This document shows positions 1 through 10,877 of a DNA stretch of 64,000 bases, piece after piece. Below the pieces are notes generated by a model. The model was not told the DNA's origin. It searched no databases and saw only the letters and a list, made by a program, of their open reading frames with translations. Both the position numbers and the translations under genes were made by a program. Origin of the DNA: Paenibacillus_AR mesotrionivorans (GTDB lineage: Bacteria; Bacillota; Bacilli; Paenibacillales; NBRC-103111); NCBI RefSeq assembly GCF_046098205.1, contig NZ_JBJURJ010000011.1:62001-126000 (forward strand), read 5' to 3'. Within the stretch, counting starts at the first letter, position 1. Each line of letters starts with the position of its first letter.

Positions 1-84
1 GCAGCACATCCCGTCCGGAATGCCTGCAGGAATTTCCTGGGTATTCGAACACCGCCCCATCCTCCGTGGGTAAAAAATGCTCAT

Positions 85-271
85 GATCAGGCAGGTCTCC
101 TGGCTCCGGTGCATGAGCTCCGAGGACGCCTTCCCGGCAGTACGCCAGTGGCAAAAAGTCCAGTCGGTTTAAGCACCGCTACAGTGGCGGGGACCGCGCC
201 GGCTTGGCACCGGCTTCCCTCTTAGATTCGAAGAGCTTGCTAGTCTATACTTACCCTCCGAATACCTGATC
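85..271 (-). promoter_or_regulatory. Cobalamin (AdoCbl-type) riboswitch
   Basis: Read on the minus strand, this stretch carries the conserved cobalamin riboswitch blocks in order: AGAGGGAAGCCGGTGCCAA, then CCGCCACTGT, and finally AGCCAGGAGACCTGCCTG at the 3' side. The closing P1 helix is visible as GATCAGG (265-271) pairing with CCTGATC (85-91). Immediately 3', GCTCATG (112-118) can pair with CATGAGC (79-85), followed by a T run (72-78). This terminator-like hairpin overlaps P1 and would be the expression platform. The regulated gene lies to the left, mostly outside the window. Its start may be the GTG at 52 (GGAGG 8 nt upstream) or the ATG at 60, and too little coding sequence remains to name the product. 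Such elements shut off cobalamin synthesis, uptake or B12-independent isozyme genes when AdoCbl is abundant. Confidence 0.93.
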
Positions 272-299
272 AAAACTATATCTTGTGGTCACTTATCAA

Positions 300-329
300 A
301 TTCTAATCAATATATTGGTGTTTTGTCAA
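300..329 (-). promoter_or_regulatory. Sigma-A type promoter for the riboswitch transcript
   Basis: On the minus strand a perfect -35 TTGACA (324-329) is followed after 18 nt by -10 TAGAAT (300-305). Transcription would start near 292, about 20 nt before the riboswitch P1 helix, which fits the arrangement well. Confidence 0.7.
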
Positions 330-747
330 TGCATAAATAGCACCCTAGCAAAAAGCCTACCTATGGACTATAGCAAATTCCAAGAGGATTGTCCTCCCCT
401 TTTTTGGCCCCAAAGACGGTTTTCAGCCTCCTCCAGCCCCCTCTGCCCACATCATTTTCGGCCTAATTTCCGCCAAAATAAAGGCTTCGCGGAGGGTTAA
501 AACGCTTCAAAAAAACACCAAAAATTTTTTTTGAACCGCCCCCGGTTTGAGGGAGCCCCCGCCTTAGGTCCAGTGCCAATTACCTGCCCGGGACGGTTTT
601 GGCCGGACCGGTTTTCCATTACCATAAAGGTATCAAGCACAACAGCGCGAACCATTCTCGCCTTCAAAAATACATAAAAGAATAAACCAATAATACCGCC
701 GTCGGATTTCTCCCGAACCGGGGGCGTATCGAAAGGAAGAATCCCTT
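330..747. other. Intergenic region without a recognised gene
   Basis: This stretch lies between the riboswitch promoter and the small membrane protein gene. A 71-codon frame exists at 285-500 but has no ribosome site and no protein-like composition, so I do not call it. No repeat or RNA motif was recognised. Confidence 0.5.
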
Positions 748-933
748 ATGTCAGAAATGAAAAAACCAAGCCGTAATCGGGCCCGGACTGTCTCCCTTCT
801 TCTTGCAGGCATACTGGGCGTGGCTTTGCTCAGCCAGTTCGGCGGCATCATCGCCATCGCTGCGGCAGCAGGCGCCATCGCATACGGGCTGTCCCTGCTC
901 CGGAACAAAAATCCGCTGGAATTGGAGGCCTAA
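748..933 (+). CDS. Small membrane protein upstream of PspC-domain protein
   Basis: This gene encodes 61 residues. A basic N-terminus is followed by a long hydrophobic stretch (about residues 14-52) rich in Ala, Gly, Leu and Ile, enough for one or two membrane passes, and a short charged tail. GGAAG about 10 nt before the ATG serves as ribosome site. The stop is only 3 nt from the start of the PspC-domain gene, so the two are surely co-transcribed. I do not recognise a named family. The context suggests a small partner of the PspC protein in envelope-stress sensing, which is inference from position only. Confidence 0.65.
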   Translation: MSEMKKPSRNRARTVSLLLAGILGVALLSQFGGIIAIAAAAGAIAYGLSLLRNKNPLELEA

Positions 934-936
934 ATC

Positions 937-1293
937 ATGAAGCTGGCACGTTCGAGAACAGATGCAAAACTGTTTGGGCTATGCGGAGGGATCGCAGCTA
1001 ACCTGGGGGTAAACTCCGCCTGGGTCCGGGCCTTTGTTACCGTTGGCATTATTTTCACCGGCGGGCTCCTCCTGCTGGTATATGTCATTGCGGCTATGCT
1101 GCTTCCCGTTGAAGACGCCATGCCCGCTGGTGCATACATGTATGTGCCCTCCTCCCGGGCATACGGCTTTGACACCCGGGAGCCTGCACCGGCAGCGGTG
1201 CCGGAGATTTCCTGGAGCAAGGAAAAGGAAATCCTGTCCAGAGAGATCCGGGAGCTCCGGAGCCGTCTGGATGCGTATGAGCGGGCAGAATAA
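937..1293 (+). CDS. PspC-domain membrane protein
   Basis: This gene encodes 118 residues. Residues 1-60 match the PspC domain: a start resembling KLxRSRxDxxLxGLCGGIA, then a hydrophobic segment (about 30-58) ending in LLPxE. After this come a Pro/Ala-rich linker and a C-terminal amphipathic helix rich in Glu, Arg and Leu (about 85-118) that could form a coiled coil. PspC proteins are inner-membrane components of phage-shock or cell-envelope stress responses (with LiaI/LiaF-like proteins in Gram-positives). The gene sits 3 nt behind the small membrane protein gene and is followed by a strong terminator, making a two-gene unit. The exact partner or regulator is not visible here. Confidence 0.85.
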   Translation: MKLARSRTDAKLFGLCGGIAANLGVNSAWVRAFVTVGIIFTGGLLLLVYVIAAMLLPVEDAMPAGAYMYVPSSRAYGFDTREPAPAAVPEISWSKEKEILSREIRELRSRLDAYERAE

Positions 1294-1302
1294 GCTGTCC
1301 GA

Positions 1303-1350
1303 TAAGAGTCCTTCCATGCTTGCGATCCAAGCGTGTGGGGGACTCTTTTT
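1303..1350 (+). terminator. Rho-independent terminator after PspC gene
   Basis: AAGAGTCC (from 1304) pairs with GGACTC just before a T run ending near 1350, with a further imperfect inner stem. Confidence 0.75.
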
Positions 1351-1440
1351 GGTGTCTCCTGTTTCAATTGCCTGGCGTCTGCTTAGCAAGTAAAATAGAA
1401 CTATCTACAGCCTGCAAAGGCAAGGAGGCACCGATCACCT

Positions 1441-2481
1441 ATGAACCGAAGAAGCTTCGTCAAGTGGCTCCTGGCCGGCATTGCGCTTGTGGCAGCATCC
1501 GGGTCGGTGTTTATGCGCAAGCTCATGGATGGTGGAACACCGCCGCTTAACGCCGCGGAAGCACCTACTCCCGAAGCAGCGCAGCCCTCTGCCTCCCCCA
1601 CCTCCAGTCCAGCCCCTGCGGCACCCGTGGAAAAAGGGAAGCTATTGGCCACTGTATTTCTGCTCAGCGACATCCACATGATCGATTCCCAGCCTGTTGT
1701 GGACAAGGTCCACACCGCCCTCAAGGATCTGACCTCTCTGAAGGAAACCTCCGACGCCATCGTTTTGGGCGGGGACCTGACCACCTATGCCCGGGAGCTG
1801 GACTACAAGCTGCTCCGGACCACCTTCAACCAATACAAGCTGCCGCCGCTGTACGGCAATATGGGCAACCATGAATATTACGATATCTGGCTGACCAAGG
1901 AAGGCGCCTGGAGCACCGAAACGGTGCCCAACGGCAAAACCGACAAGGGTGCCAGGGACCGCTTCCAGAAATTTATGGGTATGGATAAGCCCTATGCGGA
2001 TGCCTGGGTGAACGGTGTGCACCTGATTATGGTTTCCCAGGAAGCCTACGTCCAGGAGAAGCCGGATGTCCAGGAGGGAGCCTGGTATTCCGATGAGCAG
2101 CTGGCTTGGCTGGAGGAGACGCTGAAGCCCCATGCGGACGGCAGCCCCGCTCTCATCTTTATCCATCAGCCTCTGCCCGCCATCGGCTCTGAGGGCGGCA
2201 ACCACCGGCTTATCCGCGCCACCGAGTTCCGCAGGCTTCTTTTGCCCTACCCCAATTTGTTCGTCTTCTCCGGGCATACCCATCAGGACCTGAATCTGCC
2301 CAACCGGTATACCAAGGAGAGCTTCCACTGGTTTATGAACGCTTCTGTCACCCGTACCCGCGGCGAGCTGTCCCAAGGCCTGCTTATTCAGGTGTATGAG
2401 GGGGCGGTAGATATCAGAGGGCGGGAATTCTCCAAGAAGGAGTGGATAGCCGCTGCCGACTGGAGCATTCCGCTGGCGTAG
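1441..2481 (+). CDS. Tat-type exported metallophosphoesterase
   Basis: This gene encodes 346 residues. The N-terminus, NRRSFVKW followed by a hydrophobic segment, resembles a twin-arginine signal, so the enzyme is probably exported folded or membrane-tethered. A Pro/Ser/Ala-rich linker (about 35-60) precedes a calcineurin-like phosphoesterase domain. Its metal-binding motifs appear in order: SDIH (about 78-81), GGDL (about 109), GNHE (about 141-144), a His in IHQPLP and GHTHQ near the end of the fold. Family members hydrolyse phosphomono- or phosphodiesters with a two-metal centre; the substrate cannot be told. GGAGG lies 12 nt before the ATG, a somewhat long spacing. The next gene, a glycerophosphodiester phosphodiesterase, follows by 58 nt on the same strand, so both may act in phosphate or lipid-headgroup turnover. 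Confidence 0.88.
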   Translation: MNRRSFVKWLLAGIALVAASGSVFMRKLMDGGTPPLNAAEAPTPEAAQPSASPTSSPAPAAPVEKGKLLATVFLLSDIHMIDSQPVVDKVHTALKDLTSLKETSDAIVLGGDLTTYARELDYKLLRTTFNQYKLPPLYGNMGNHEYYDIWLTKEGAWSTETVPNGKTDKGARDRFQKFMGMDKPYADAWVNGVHLIMVSQEAYVQEKPDVQEGAWYSDEQLAWLEETLKPHADGSPALIFIHQPLPAIGSEGGNHRLIRATEFRRLLLPYPNLFVFSGHTHQDLNLPNRYTKESFHWFMNASVTRTRGELSQGLLIQVYEGAVDIRGREFSKKEWIAAADWSIPLA

Positions 2482-2539
2482 GGAGTGTATGCGCCCCAAT
2501 CCATAGCAAGTGAATCCCGTACCTAAAGGAGGAACCGCA

Positions 2540-3259
2540 ATGTACCCTTTGATTTACGCCCACCGCGGGGCATCCGGCCACGCACCCGAGAACACCATGG
2601 CCGCCTTCCGTCTGGCCCTGGAGGAAGGTGCTGAGGGCCTCGAGCTGGACGTACAGCTCACCGCAGACAGACAGGTAGTGGTTATTCACGATGAAACCCT
2701 GGACCGGACCACCGACGGCACGGGACCGGTGTACAGCCGGACCTGGGAGGAGCTGCGCGGGCTGGATGCGTCCTTCGGCCAGGAGGCATACATGGGCGAA
2801 GGTATCCCGCTGCTGGCCCAGGTGCTGGAGCTTCTGGCCCCAACGCAGCTGGAGCTGAACATTGAGCTGAAGAACGGCATTGTTCCTTATGAGGGTATGG
2901 AAGAGCTCGTTGTACGAATGGTCCGGCAGTACGGCATGGAAAAGCGCATTGTGCTCTCCTCCTTTAACCATTACAGTGTCGCGCGGCTGGCAGCGATGGC
3001 ACCGGATATAGAATCGGCAGTCCTCTACGCCGAAGGGCTGTACAGACCTTGGGAATACGCTGCTTTCGTGGGCGCCCGCAGCCTTCATCCCCATTACCTG
3101 GCCGTCACCCCTGAAATTGTCATGAATGCCCATATGGCAGGGGTGAAGGTCCGCCCCTGGACCGTCAACAGCGATGAGGACTACCGCCGGATGGCCGCTG
3201 CCGGTGTGGACGCCGTTATCACCAATTACCCTTGCAAATTCAAGGCCCTTCGGGGGTAG
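2540..3259 (+). CDS. Glycerophosphodiester phosphodiesterase
   Basis: This gene encodes 239 residues. The start was set at the ATG at 2540 because AAAGGAGG lies 7 nt upstream and the protein then begins directly with the family N-terminus (YPLIYAHRG). Family motifs are intact: AHRGASGHAPENT (catalytic His and Arg; Glu of PENT), ELDVQLTADxxxVVIHD (metal Glu/Asp and second catalytic His), and the C-terminal VRPWTVN and GVDAVITNYP. The enzyme hydrolyses glycerophosphodiesters to sn-glycerol 3-phosphate plus alcohol. No signal peptide is present, so it is cytosolic. A strong terminator follows at 3300. It probably shares a transcript with the upstream phosphoesterase. Confidence 0.93.
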   Translation: MYPLIYAHRGASGHAPENTMAAFRLALEEGAEGLELDVQLTADRQVVVIHDETLDRTTDGTGPVYSRTWEELRGLDASFGQEAYMGEGIPLLAQVLELLAPTQLELNIELKNGIVPYEGMEELVVRMVRQYGMEKRIVLSSFNHYSVARLAAMAPDIESAVLYAEGLYRPWEYAAFVGARSLHPHYLAVTPEIVMNAHMAGVKVRPWTVNSDEDYRRMAAAGVDAVITNYPCKFKALRG

Positions 3260-3299
3260 ATATGAGCGATACAGCCAGCTTTTGCGGACATAGCAAACA

Positions 3300-3332
3300 G
3301 CCCCCGGTTTTATGGACCGGGGGCTTCTTTTA
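3300..3332. terminator. Bidirectional terminator between GDPD and Big2 genes
   Basis: GCCCCCGGT (3300-3308) pairs with ACCGGGGGC (3316-3324), followed by a T-rich tail. It separates two convergent genes and could serve both strands. Confidence 0.8.
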
Positions 3333-3345
3333 TGGGCTAATTTGC

Positions 3346-5955
3346 TTAATTTACGGTTACATAGACATACGTTTTCTTTTTGGCAAAGGTGATGGTAATG
3401 GTAGCCTTGCCCTTGCCGATGGCACGGATGACACCGTCCTTCACATCCGCTACCTTAATGTTGGAGGTGGTCCAGAGGCCCGCTACGGAGACATCCTCCT
3501 CCGTTTGATCCGCATAAGTGGCGGTTGCCTTCACCTTCATGGTGGAGCCGACGCTCATGTTTACCAGAACATGGTCAGTCTGCAGATACTTCAAGGTGTC
3601 CACGTTTACCGTAATGGAGACGCTTTTGCCCCCGAAGGTGGCCGTTACTGTCGTAGTGCCCGGTCCCATACCGGTGATCAGGCCGTCTACCACGTCCGCC
3701 ACATTGTAGGAGCCGGATTTCCACACAGCAGCGGTAGCATCCACATCCTTCTTCGTGTTGTCGGACAGCTGCGAGCTGAGGGTGATCTGCACACTCTCTC
3801 CGGACTTGATGTTGATGACCCGCTTGCTGGCATTCAGCGCCTGGGCCACACCGATTTCCGCGGTGACAGAGACGGATTGGCCGCCGTACTTGGCGGTGAT
3901 TGTCACCTTGCCACGGGCAACGGGAGTAACGACACCCTTATCCACGGTAGCAATGGAGGCATTGCTGGTGCTCCATTCAGCCGTTGGCGCCACATTGGTG
4001 GTTTTGCCGTCCCGGTCCTTGGCTGTAAGCGCGATGCTCTTCACCTCGCCCAAATCGAAAACCAGAACTGTGGGACTTGCGGTCAGGGTTTGAGCGGTAT
4101 CCACCTGCACGTCGAACTCGCAGGTTTTGCCCCCGAAGGTGGCGGTAACGGTAGCAGTCCCTGATGCAACGGCAATCAGATGGCCGTTTTCATCAATCGT
4201 GACTACCTTGGCATTGCTGCTGGCCCACACCGCTTCACCGGTCACATCCTTTTTGATGCTGTCGGTAAAGGTGGCGGCAACCTTCAGATCCCGGGTATCC
4301 CCCTTGGCTAAGGTCAGCTTCTGTTCATTCGTGCTGGTCAGGCTCTTCAGCACTCCAACGGAGACGGTCACCGTTGCTTTGCGGGTGCCGTATTCCACAG
4401 TAATCGTCGCGACCCCCGTGTCGATACCCGACACAATTCCCTTGGTCACATCGGCTATAGCGGCATCACTGGTACTCCATTTGGCCAAGCCGGTCACATC
4501 CGTTTGGGTACCGTCGCTGAACAATGCCTCCAGCTTCAGGCTTTCCGTGCTGCCGATCTGGAAGTTAACCTTGGTGGCGCTGAGCAAAAGCTTGGTGGGT
4601 ACATCCACCGACAGGGCAATCTTGACACTTTTGCCGCCATAGGTAGCAGTAATTTCCGTTTTGCCGGCTTTATAGGTGGTAATGGAACCCTTCTGCACAT
4701 AAGCAATGGAGGAGTCGGCTGAAGCCCAGTCCGCCTTTTCCGTTACATCCTCGGTTTTGCCGTCGGCATAGGTAGCGGTCAGCTTCAGCTTGTCCGTTTG
4801 GTTCGCCTGGAGGAACAGCTCCTCCTTATCTGCAGTCAACAGCCGGGCCACGCCCACATCCACTGTTACGGATACAGTTTTGTCCACGTAGGTAGCGGTA
4901 ATGGTGGCTTCACCTGTGCCGTTGGCAATAATTTTACCCTTGGTGACTGTAGCTACTGCAGGATCGCTGGTGGTCCAGGTTGCCCGGGAAGCCAGCTCCT
5001 TGTCCGTGGTTCCGTCCGCATAGGTAGCGGTGAGAATCAGATCCTCGGAGGTGTCCTTCTTTAGGAAGAGACTGGTTTTGTTCAAGCTCAGCTTTACCGC
5101 CAGGTCCACGTCCACCCGGATGGTGGTGGTTTTGGTGCCGTAGGTAGCCGTAATCTGGGTTTGGCCGGAGCCGTAGCCCTTAACCTCGCCCTTGATGACA
5201 TCGGCAATATCCGGGTCCTTGGATTCCCATTCCGCCAGGTCGGTGACATCCGTTGTGCTGCCATCCGGATAGGTGGCGGTCAGCGTAAGCTTCTCGCTCT
5301 GCTTCAACAGAAGAGACAGCTCCCGTTTGTTGGAATCGATCCGCTTCACAATCTCAACATCGACAGGGATGGAAACGGATTGGCCATTGTATGCTGCCGT
5401 GACCACAGCCCGGCCTGAATTCTGGCCTTTGATCAAGCCGTTGACTACTGTTGCAACGGAGCTGGAATCGCTGTTCCATTCAGCCTTTTTGGTTACATCC
5501 TCGGTGGTTCCATCATCATAATAGGCGGTCAGGGTGACCTGTTCGTCTTCCCCCTTGCGCAAATCTACGGTCTGCTTGTCCTTCACCAGTGTGCGCACAC
5601 GCTTCACAACGGTTACATTCACCACTACGGTCTGTCCCAGGTACGTGGCGGTGATAACTGCCTTGCCCTCGGACTTGGCCGAAACAGTCCCTGCATAAAC
5701 CGAAGCCACTGCGGGAGAGCCCGAATTCCATTCGGTCTTAACCGTTACCGTAGAGGTAGAGCCGTTGACAAAGACCGCGGTAGCCGTCAGCGCAGCGGTA
5801 CTGCCCACTTCCATAGTCAATTCATTCTTGTTCAGCACAAGGCTGGAAATTTCTTCTGATGTAGTGGCAGCCACTGCGGCTGTCGCACCAAGGCCGATAG
5901 TATTGGTTATAAGGGCAAGCAACAGCATAACCAGCATGACCCGTTTCAATTGCAT
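3346..5955 (-). CDS. Secreted protein with about ten Big2 Ig-like repeats
   Basis: This gene encodes 869 residues: a signal peptide (about 1-30, ending ATAAVAA) followed by about ten tandem repeats of about 84 residues. Each repeat begins like LxxxKxxLxLxxG, has a middle TATYxDGxTxDVT..AxWxSSDxxVATVxxGxI and ends GxATITATYGGKSVSVxVxV. This is the bacterial Ig-like group 2 (Big2) pattern of many surface adhesins. No SLH domain, LPXTG, lipobox or enzymatic domain is seen, so the protein is probably secreted or held on the surface by other means. AAGGGAG lies 8 nt before the ATG. It is 145 nt downstream of the nitroreductase gene on the same strand. Repeat-rich structure makes copy-number variation between strains likely. 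Confidence 0.88.
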   Translation of the reverse strand: MQLKRVMLVMLLLALITNTIGLGATAAVAATTSEEISSLVLNKNELTMEVGSTAALTATAVFVNGSTSTVTVKTEWNSGSPAVASVYAGTVSAKSEGKAVITATYLGQTVVVNVTVVKRVRTLVKDKQTVDLRKGEDEQVTLTAYYDDGTTEDVTKKAEWNSDSSSVATVVNGLIKGQNSGRAVVTAAYNGQSVSIPVDVEIVKRIDSNKRELSLLLKQSEKLTLTATYPDGSTTDVTDLAEWESKDPDIADVIKGEVKGYGSGQTQITATYGTKTTTIRVDVDLAVKLSLNKTSLFLKKDTSEDLILTATYADGTTDKELASRATWTTSDPAVATVTKGKIIANGTGEATITATYVDKTVSVTVDVGVARLLTADKEELFLQANQTDKLKLTATYADGKTEDVTEKADWASADSSIAYVQKGSITTYKAGKTEITATYGGKSVKIALSVDVPTKLLLSATKVNFQIGSTESLKLEALFSDGTQTDVTGLAKWSTSDAAIADVTKGIVSGIDTGVATITVEYGTRKATVTVSVGVLKSLTSTNEQKLTLAKGDTRDLKVAATFTDSIKKDVTGEAVWASSNAKVVTIDENGHLIAVASGTATVTATFGGKTCEFDVQVDTAQTLTASPTVLVFDLGEVKSIALTAKDRDGKTTNVAPTAEWSTSNASIATVDKGVVTPVARGKVTITAKYGGQSVSVTAEIGVAQALNASKRVINIKSGESVQITLSSQLSDNTKKDVDATAAVWKSGSYNVADVVDGLITGMGPGTTTVTATFGGKSVSITVNVDTLKYLQTDHVLVNMSVGSTMKVKATATYADQTEEDVSVAGLWTTSNIKVADVKDGVIRAIGKGKATITITFAKKKTYVYVTVN

Positions 5956-6100
5956 GAATTCATCTCCCTTTCGTCATCGTGTTGCAGCATCCGGCTTTTT
6001 TCCACATCTTTCTTTATCGGAATCGGGCTGGCCCCGGATTAGGCTTTTTACACATCTTTTACAAAGCTGAACGAAAAAAACGGAGGTCCGCCGGAGAGGA

Positions 6101-6607
6101 CTATCTGTAAAGCACAAGCTCCTCCAGCTGCTTGCGCACCTTGGCTGCGGGGGCATCAAGAGGATACCCCAAGGGTGTGAACGCAACCGGCTCCAGCTCC
6201 GGGTCTAACCCGAGGATTTCCCGGGTGATACCGGCGTCGAAGGCACCCACCCAGCAGGTGCCCAGGCCAAGTGCGGAAGCAGCCAGAACCATATGGTCCA
6301 TGACGATGGACACGTCCACATCCGCATAGTTTTTGCCGTCCCGCCGGACCCATGCTTTGTTGGGCAGTGCACATACACCAACGATGAGGGGCGCCTGGAC
6401 AAACCACGCCTTCGGATAAATCCGCCGCAGCTCCTCCTGCCGGCCCTCTGTTTTCACTACCACCAGCCGGAAAGGCTGCCGGTTGGCTGCGGTGGGCGCC
6501 AGCCGGGCGGCCTCCAGGATCACAGCCAGCTTCTCCTCCTCTACCGGATCCGCCTTATAGGCGCGGCAGCTGTAACGGTTTCGGAAAACCTCCAATATAC
6601 TGCACAC
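6101..6607 (-). CDS. Nitroreductase family protein
   Basis: This gene encodes 168 residues. The reading frame extends further upstream, but that part overlaps the neighbouring CAP gene. I set the start at the GTG at 6607, where GGAGGG lies 6 nt upstream and the protein begins with the family pattern VFRNRYSCRAYKxDPVEEEKL. RYSxRxY (phosphate contact to FMN), ARLAPTAANRQPFR and the later GLGTCWVGAFD and PLGYP are typical of small FMN-dependent nitroreductases, which use NAD(P)H to reduce quinones or nitroaromatics. It is cytosolic and probably dimeric. The gene sits 68 nt downstream of the SLH-CAP gene on the same strand; no functional link is evident. Confidence 0.88.
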   Translation of the reverse strand: MCSILEVFRNRYSCRAYKADPVEEEKLAVILEAARLAPTAANRQPFRLVVVKTEGRQEELRRIYPKAWFVQAPLIVGVCALPNKAWVRRDGKNYADVDVSIVMDHMVLAASALGLGTCWVGAFDAGITREILGLDPELEPVAFTPLGYPLDAPAAKVRKQLEELVLYR

Positions 6608-6675
6608 TAGAATCCCTCCATGCTGCGAATAAACGACCGGTCGGCCTGCGTTCAAACGGCCTGACCTGACTAACC

Positions 6676-8130
6676 TCAAGACGGGGTATAGAAATTTTCC
6701 GTATAATAAACGCCGAATTTGCCTCCAAATGCCACTCCCGCTCCAAAATGGGTATTGCTCCCCAACAGATTCTCCCGGTGGCCGGTAGTGGAATTCAGCC
6801 AGCCGTAATGGGCCGCCAGCGCATCCGTCTGGCCTGCCGCAATATTCTCGGCGAAGAGGCGGTAAGAAAGTCCCGCATCCTCCGCGCGGTCCCAAGGCAT
6901 ACGTCCGCTCTGGTCGTCATGGGCAAAATATCCATTGGACTGCATGTCGGAGCTGTGTGCTCTGGCTACCGCAGCGGCCGTATCGTTCCATAATAAAGCG
7001 GCAAGTCCACGCTTTACCCGTTCGGCATTGGCCAGATCCAGGGTTTCCCGCTCGAAGGCCTCCCTGAGCAAGTCTCCGGATTGCCCGTTCCGGGAGGCAG
7101 CCTGTTCCTCCTCTGCCTTGGCTACCAGCTTCATCCCGCTGATTTGCCCCTCATTCTGCAGGTCGTAATAGAAGGTAACGTAAGCGTCGTCCCGCTCGAA
7201 CACCTGGGAGTAGCCTGCATTTTGCAGCGAATACCACGTATTTCCCTTCAATATACGCGAAAGGGGCTCTCCCCACTTGCCCGTTACCTGGGCCTTGCTG
7301 CTGTTGGCGCTTACTCCGCCGGGGGCCAGCCAATCGGTTCCCGAGGTGTACAGCCCGGCTACCTTGCCGTCCCGGAGGCCAACCAAGGTATACTGCCGGA
7401 GATCCCGGCTGAAAACCTGCCATTCAAAACCGTAAATACTGGCATCCTTGCGGTCGGGTTCTCCCAATACGGCCTGTACATAGGCCGCCGAATCCCCCAG
7501 AGAAATACCTCTTGCCTGGAGCCCGCTTTGGAGTCCTGCGGGTGCTTCCGGAGCGGCCTTCAACACCAGTCCCTGTTCCTTGGCATTGCGCAGGAATTGA
7601 ACCGCCTCCGCCCGGGTCAAGGACTCTTCGGAGGCATACCCCTCCACGGAAGCAGCATATTTGCCTTGGGATAAGCCCTCATCCAAAAGGTACTGTACCG
7701 CCTCTGTCAGGGGCAGCGTATGTCCCAGGGCAGATGCCATCAGCCTGGCCACATGCCCGCGGTTATAGGAATCAGCACCGGAGGCTTGAGTTAGCATCCA
7801 ATGCTTCTCTTGTGCATACACATAATATGGCTTGTACCACGGATCACTGGCACCCGCCAAAACCTCCCCGGGCCCAAGGGTTCTGATCAGCATAGCAAGA
7901 AATTCCGGCTCGGATACCTTTCCGTCCGGCTGGAAGGCACCATTTTCATACCCGTCGGCAATGCCTTGGGAGGCTGCCCACTCAATGGTCTGGCGGGCCC
8001 AATGCTGCTTGATATCGGTAAAAGCACCGTTATTCGTTCCTGCGGCACCTGCATGGGTTGGCGTTAGGAGCATGATGGCACAGAGGGTAAGTGCCGTTTT
8101 GGCTGCGATGGCTTTGAGGCGGATAAACAT
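6676..8130 (-). CDS. SLH-domain protein with C-terminal CAP (SCP/PR-1) domain
   Basis: This gene encodes 484 residues. The ATG at 8130 has AAGGAG 8 nt upstream; a GTG three codons earlier overlaps that site and is less likely. A signal peptide (about 1-30) is followed by an SLH segment (about 35-80: FTDIKQHWARQTIEWAASQ, DGYENGAFQPDG) and weaker SLH-like sequence to about 190. A CAP-associated domain comes next (about 205-345: GISLGDSAAYVQAVLGEPDR). The C-terminal CAP domain (about 360-484) shows NAERVKRGL, ARAHSSDMQSNGYFAHDD, ENIAAG and GHRENLL. This arrangement resembles YkwD-type bacterial CAP proteins, here given an S-layer anchor. Function of bacterial CAP domains is poorly known. The gene is divergent from the LPXTG adhesin. 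Confidence 0.9.
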   Translation of the reverse strand: MFIRLKAIAAKTALTLCAIMLLTPTHAGAAGTNNGAFTDIKQHWARQTIEWAASQGIADGYENGAFQPDGKVSEPEFLAMLIRTLGPGEVLAGASDPWYKPYYVYAQEKHWMLTQASGADSYNRGHVARLMASALGHTLPLTEAVQYLLDEGLSQGKYAASVEGYASEESLTRAEAVQFLRNAKEQGLVLKAAPEAPAGLQSGLQARGISLGDSAAYVQAVLGEPDRKDASIYGFEWQVFSRDLRQYTLVGLRDGKVAGLYTSGTDWLAPGGVSANSSKAQVTGKWGEPLSRILKGNTWYSLQNAGYSQVFERDDAYVTFYYDLQNEGQISGMKLVAKAEEEQAASRNGQSGDLLREAFERETLDLANAERVKRGLAALLWNDTAAAVARAHSSDMQSNGYFAHDDQSGRMPWDRAEDAGLSYRLFAENIAAGQTDALAAHYGWLNSTTGHRENLLGSNTHFGAGVAFGGKFGVYYTENFYTPS

Positions 8131-8344
8131 ATGCGGCACTCCTTCAAGTTTTTTGGCTTCTTCTATATTAGTATATCGGTTGATAGAGTGAATAGGAACT
8201 TTTGTCGGAAAAGTTCAACAAATTTTTACCGTTTTACCCAGGTTTCGATGTTCAGTATTTGTTCAGAGCAGGATGCTAGAATTAGAATTATTCTTTATTA
8301 AGAACATTAGTGCGGATTGTAATTATTTGGAAGGAGGAAGGCCG

Positions 8345-10531
<2,187 letters not shown>

Positions 10532-10569
10532 TCCGAAGGTTCAGGAATATTTTTCCTAATGATTACCGG

Positions 10570-10800
10570 GTGACGAAACGAAATGGACCGACGATCCGCT
10601 ATTTGCCCGATTTCCGCGGATCCAGGAATCTTACGGACACAGGAGCCCTTATATGGCCGTATCGGCCGCCATACTGGCTGATTTCACCAACATAACGGCT
10701 CCTCAGTCCGCGACTAAGCGCAACCCCCTGTTTTCCGCGGAATAAGGTCTCCTAAGTCCGTTACCCCAGGCAACCCGCCGCCGCGGAGGAAACAAGCCGC
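10570..10800. repeat. Degenerate dispersed intergenic repeat, cluster A
   Basis: The non-coding stretch between the adhesin and the glycosylation operon holds short related modules: GACCGACGATCCGCTATTTG, CTTACGGACACAGGAG, AACGGCTCCTCAGTCCGCG and AAGGTCTCCTAAGTCCGTTA. The same modules recur at 22.4-22.6 kb, so this is a dispersed repeat family. Confidence 0.65.
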
Positions 10801-10824
10801 ACCGGCAATTACCACAAATACAAA

Positions 10825-10866
10825 AAACAGGCGGATCACGACTCTCCAGTCGTGTCCGCCTGTTTT
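10825..10866 (-). terminator. Terminator at the end of the glycosylation operon
   Basis: AAACAGGCGGA (10825-10835) pairs with TCCGCCTGTTT, with an inner CACGACT/AGTCGTG stem. On the minus strand it is followed by a T-rich run. It ends the operon finishing at 10878 and may also act on the plus strand. Confidence 0.85.
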
Positions 10867-10877
10867 ATTACTGAAAA

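Noticed and set aside
285..500. 71-codon frame behind the riboswitch promoter
   Set aside because: Overlaps the promoter of the opposite strand, lacks a ribosome site and has unusual composition.
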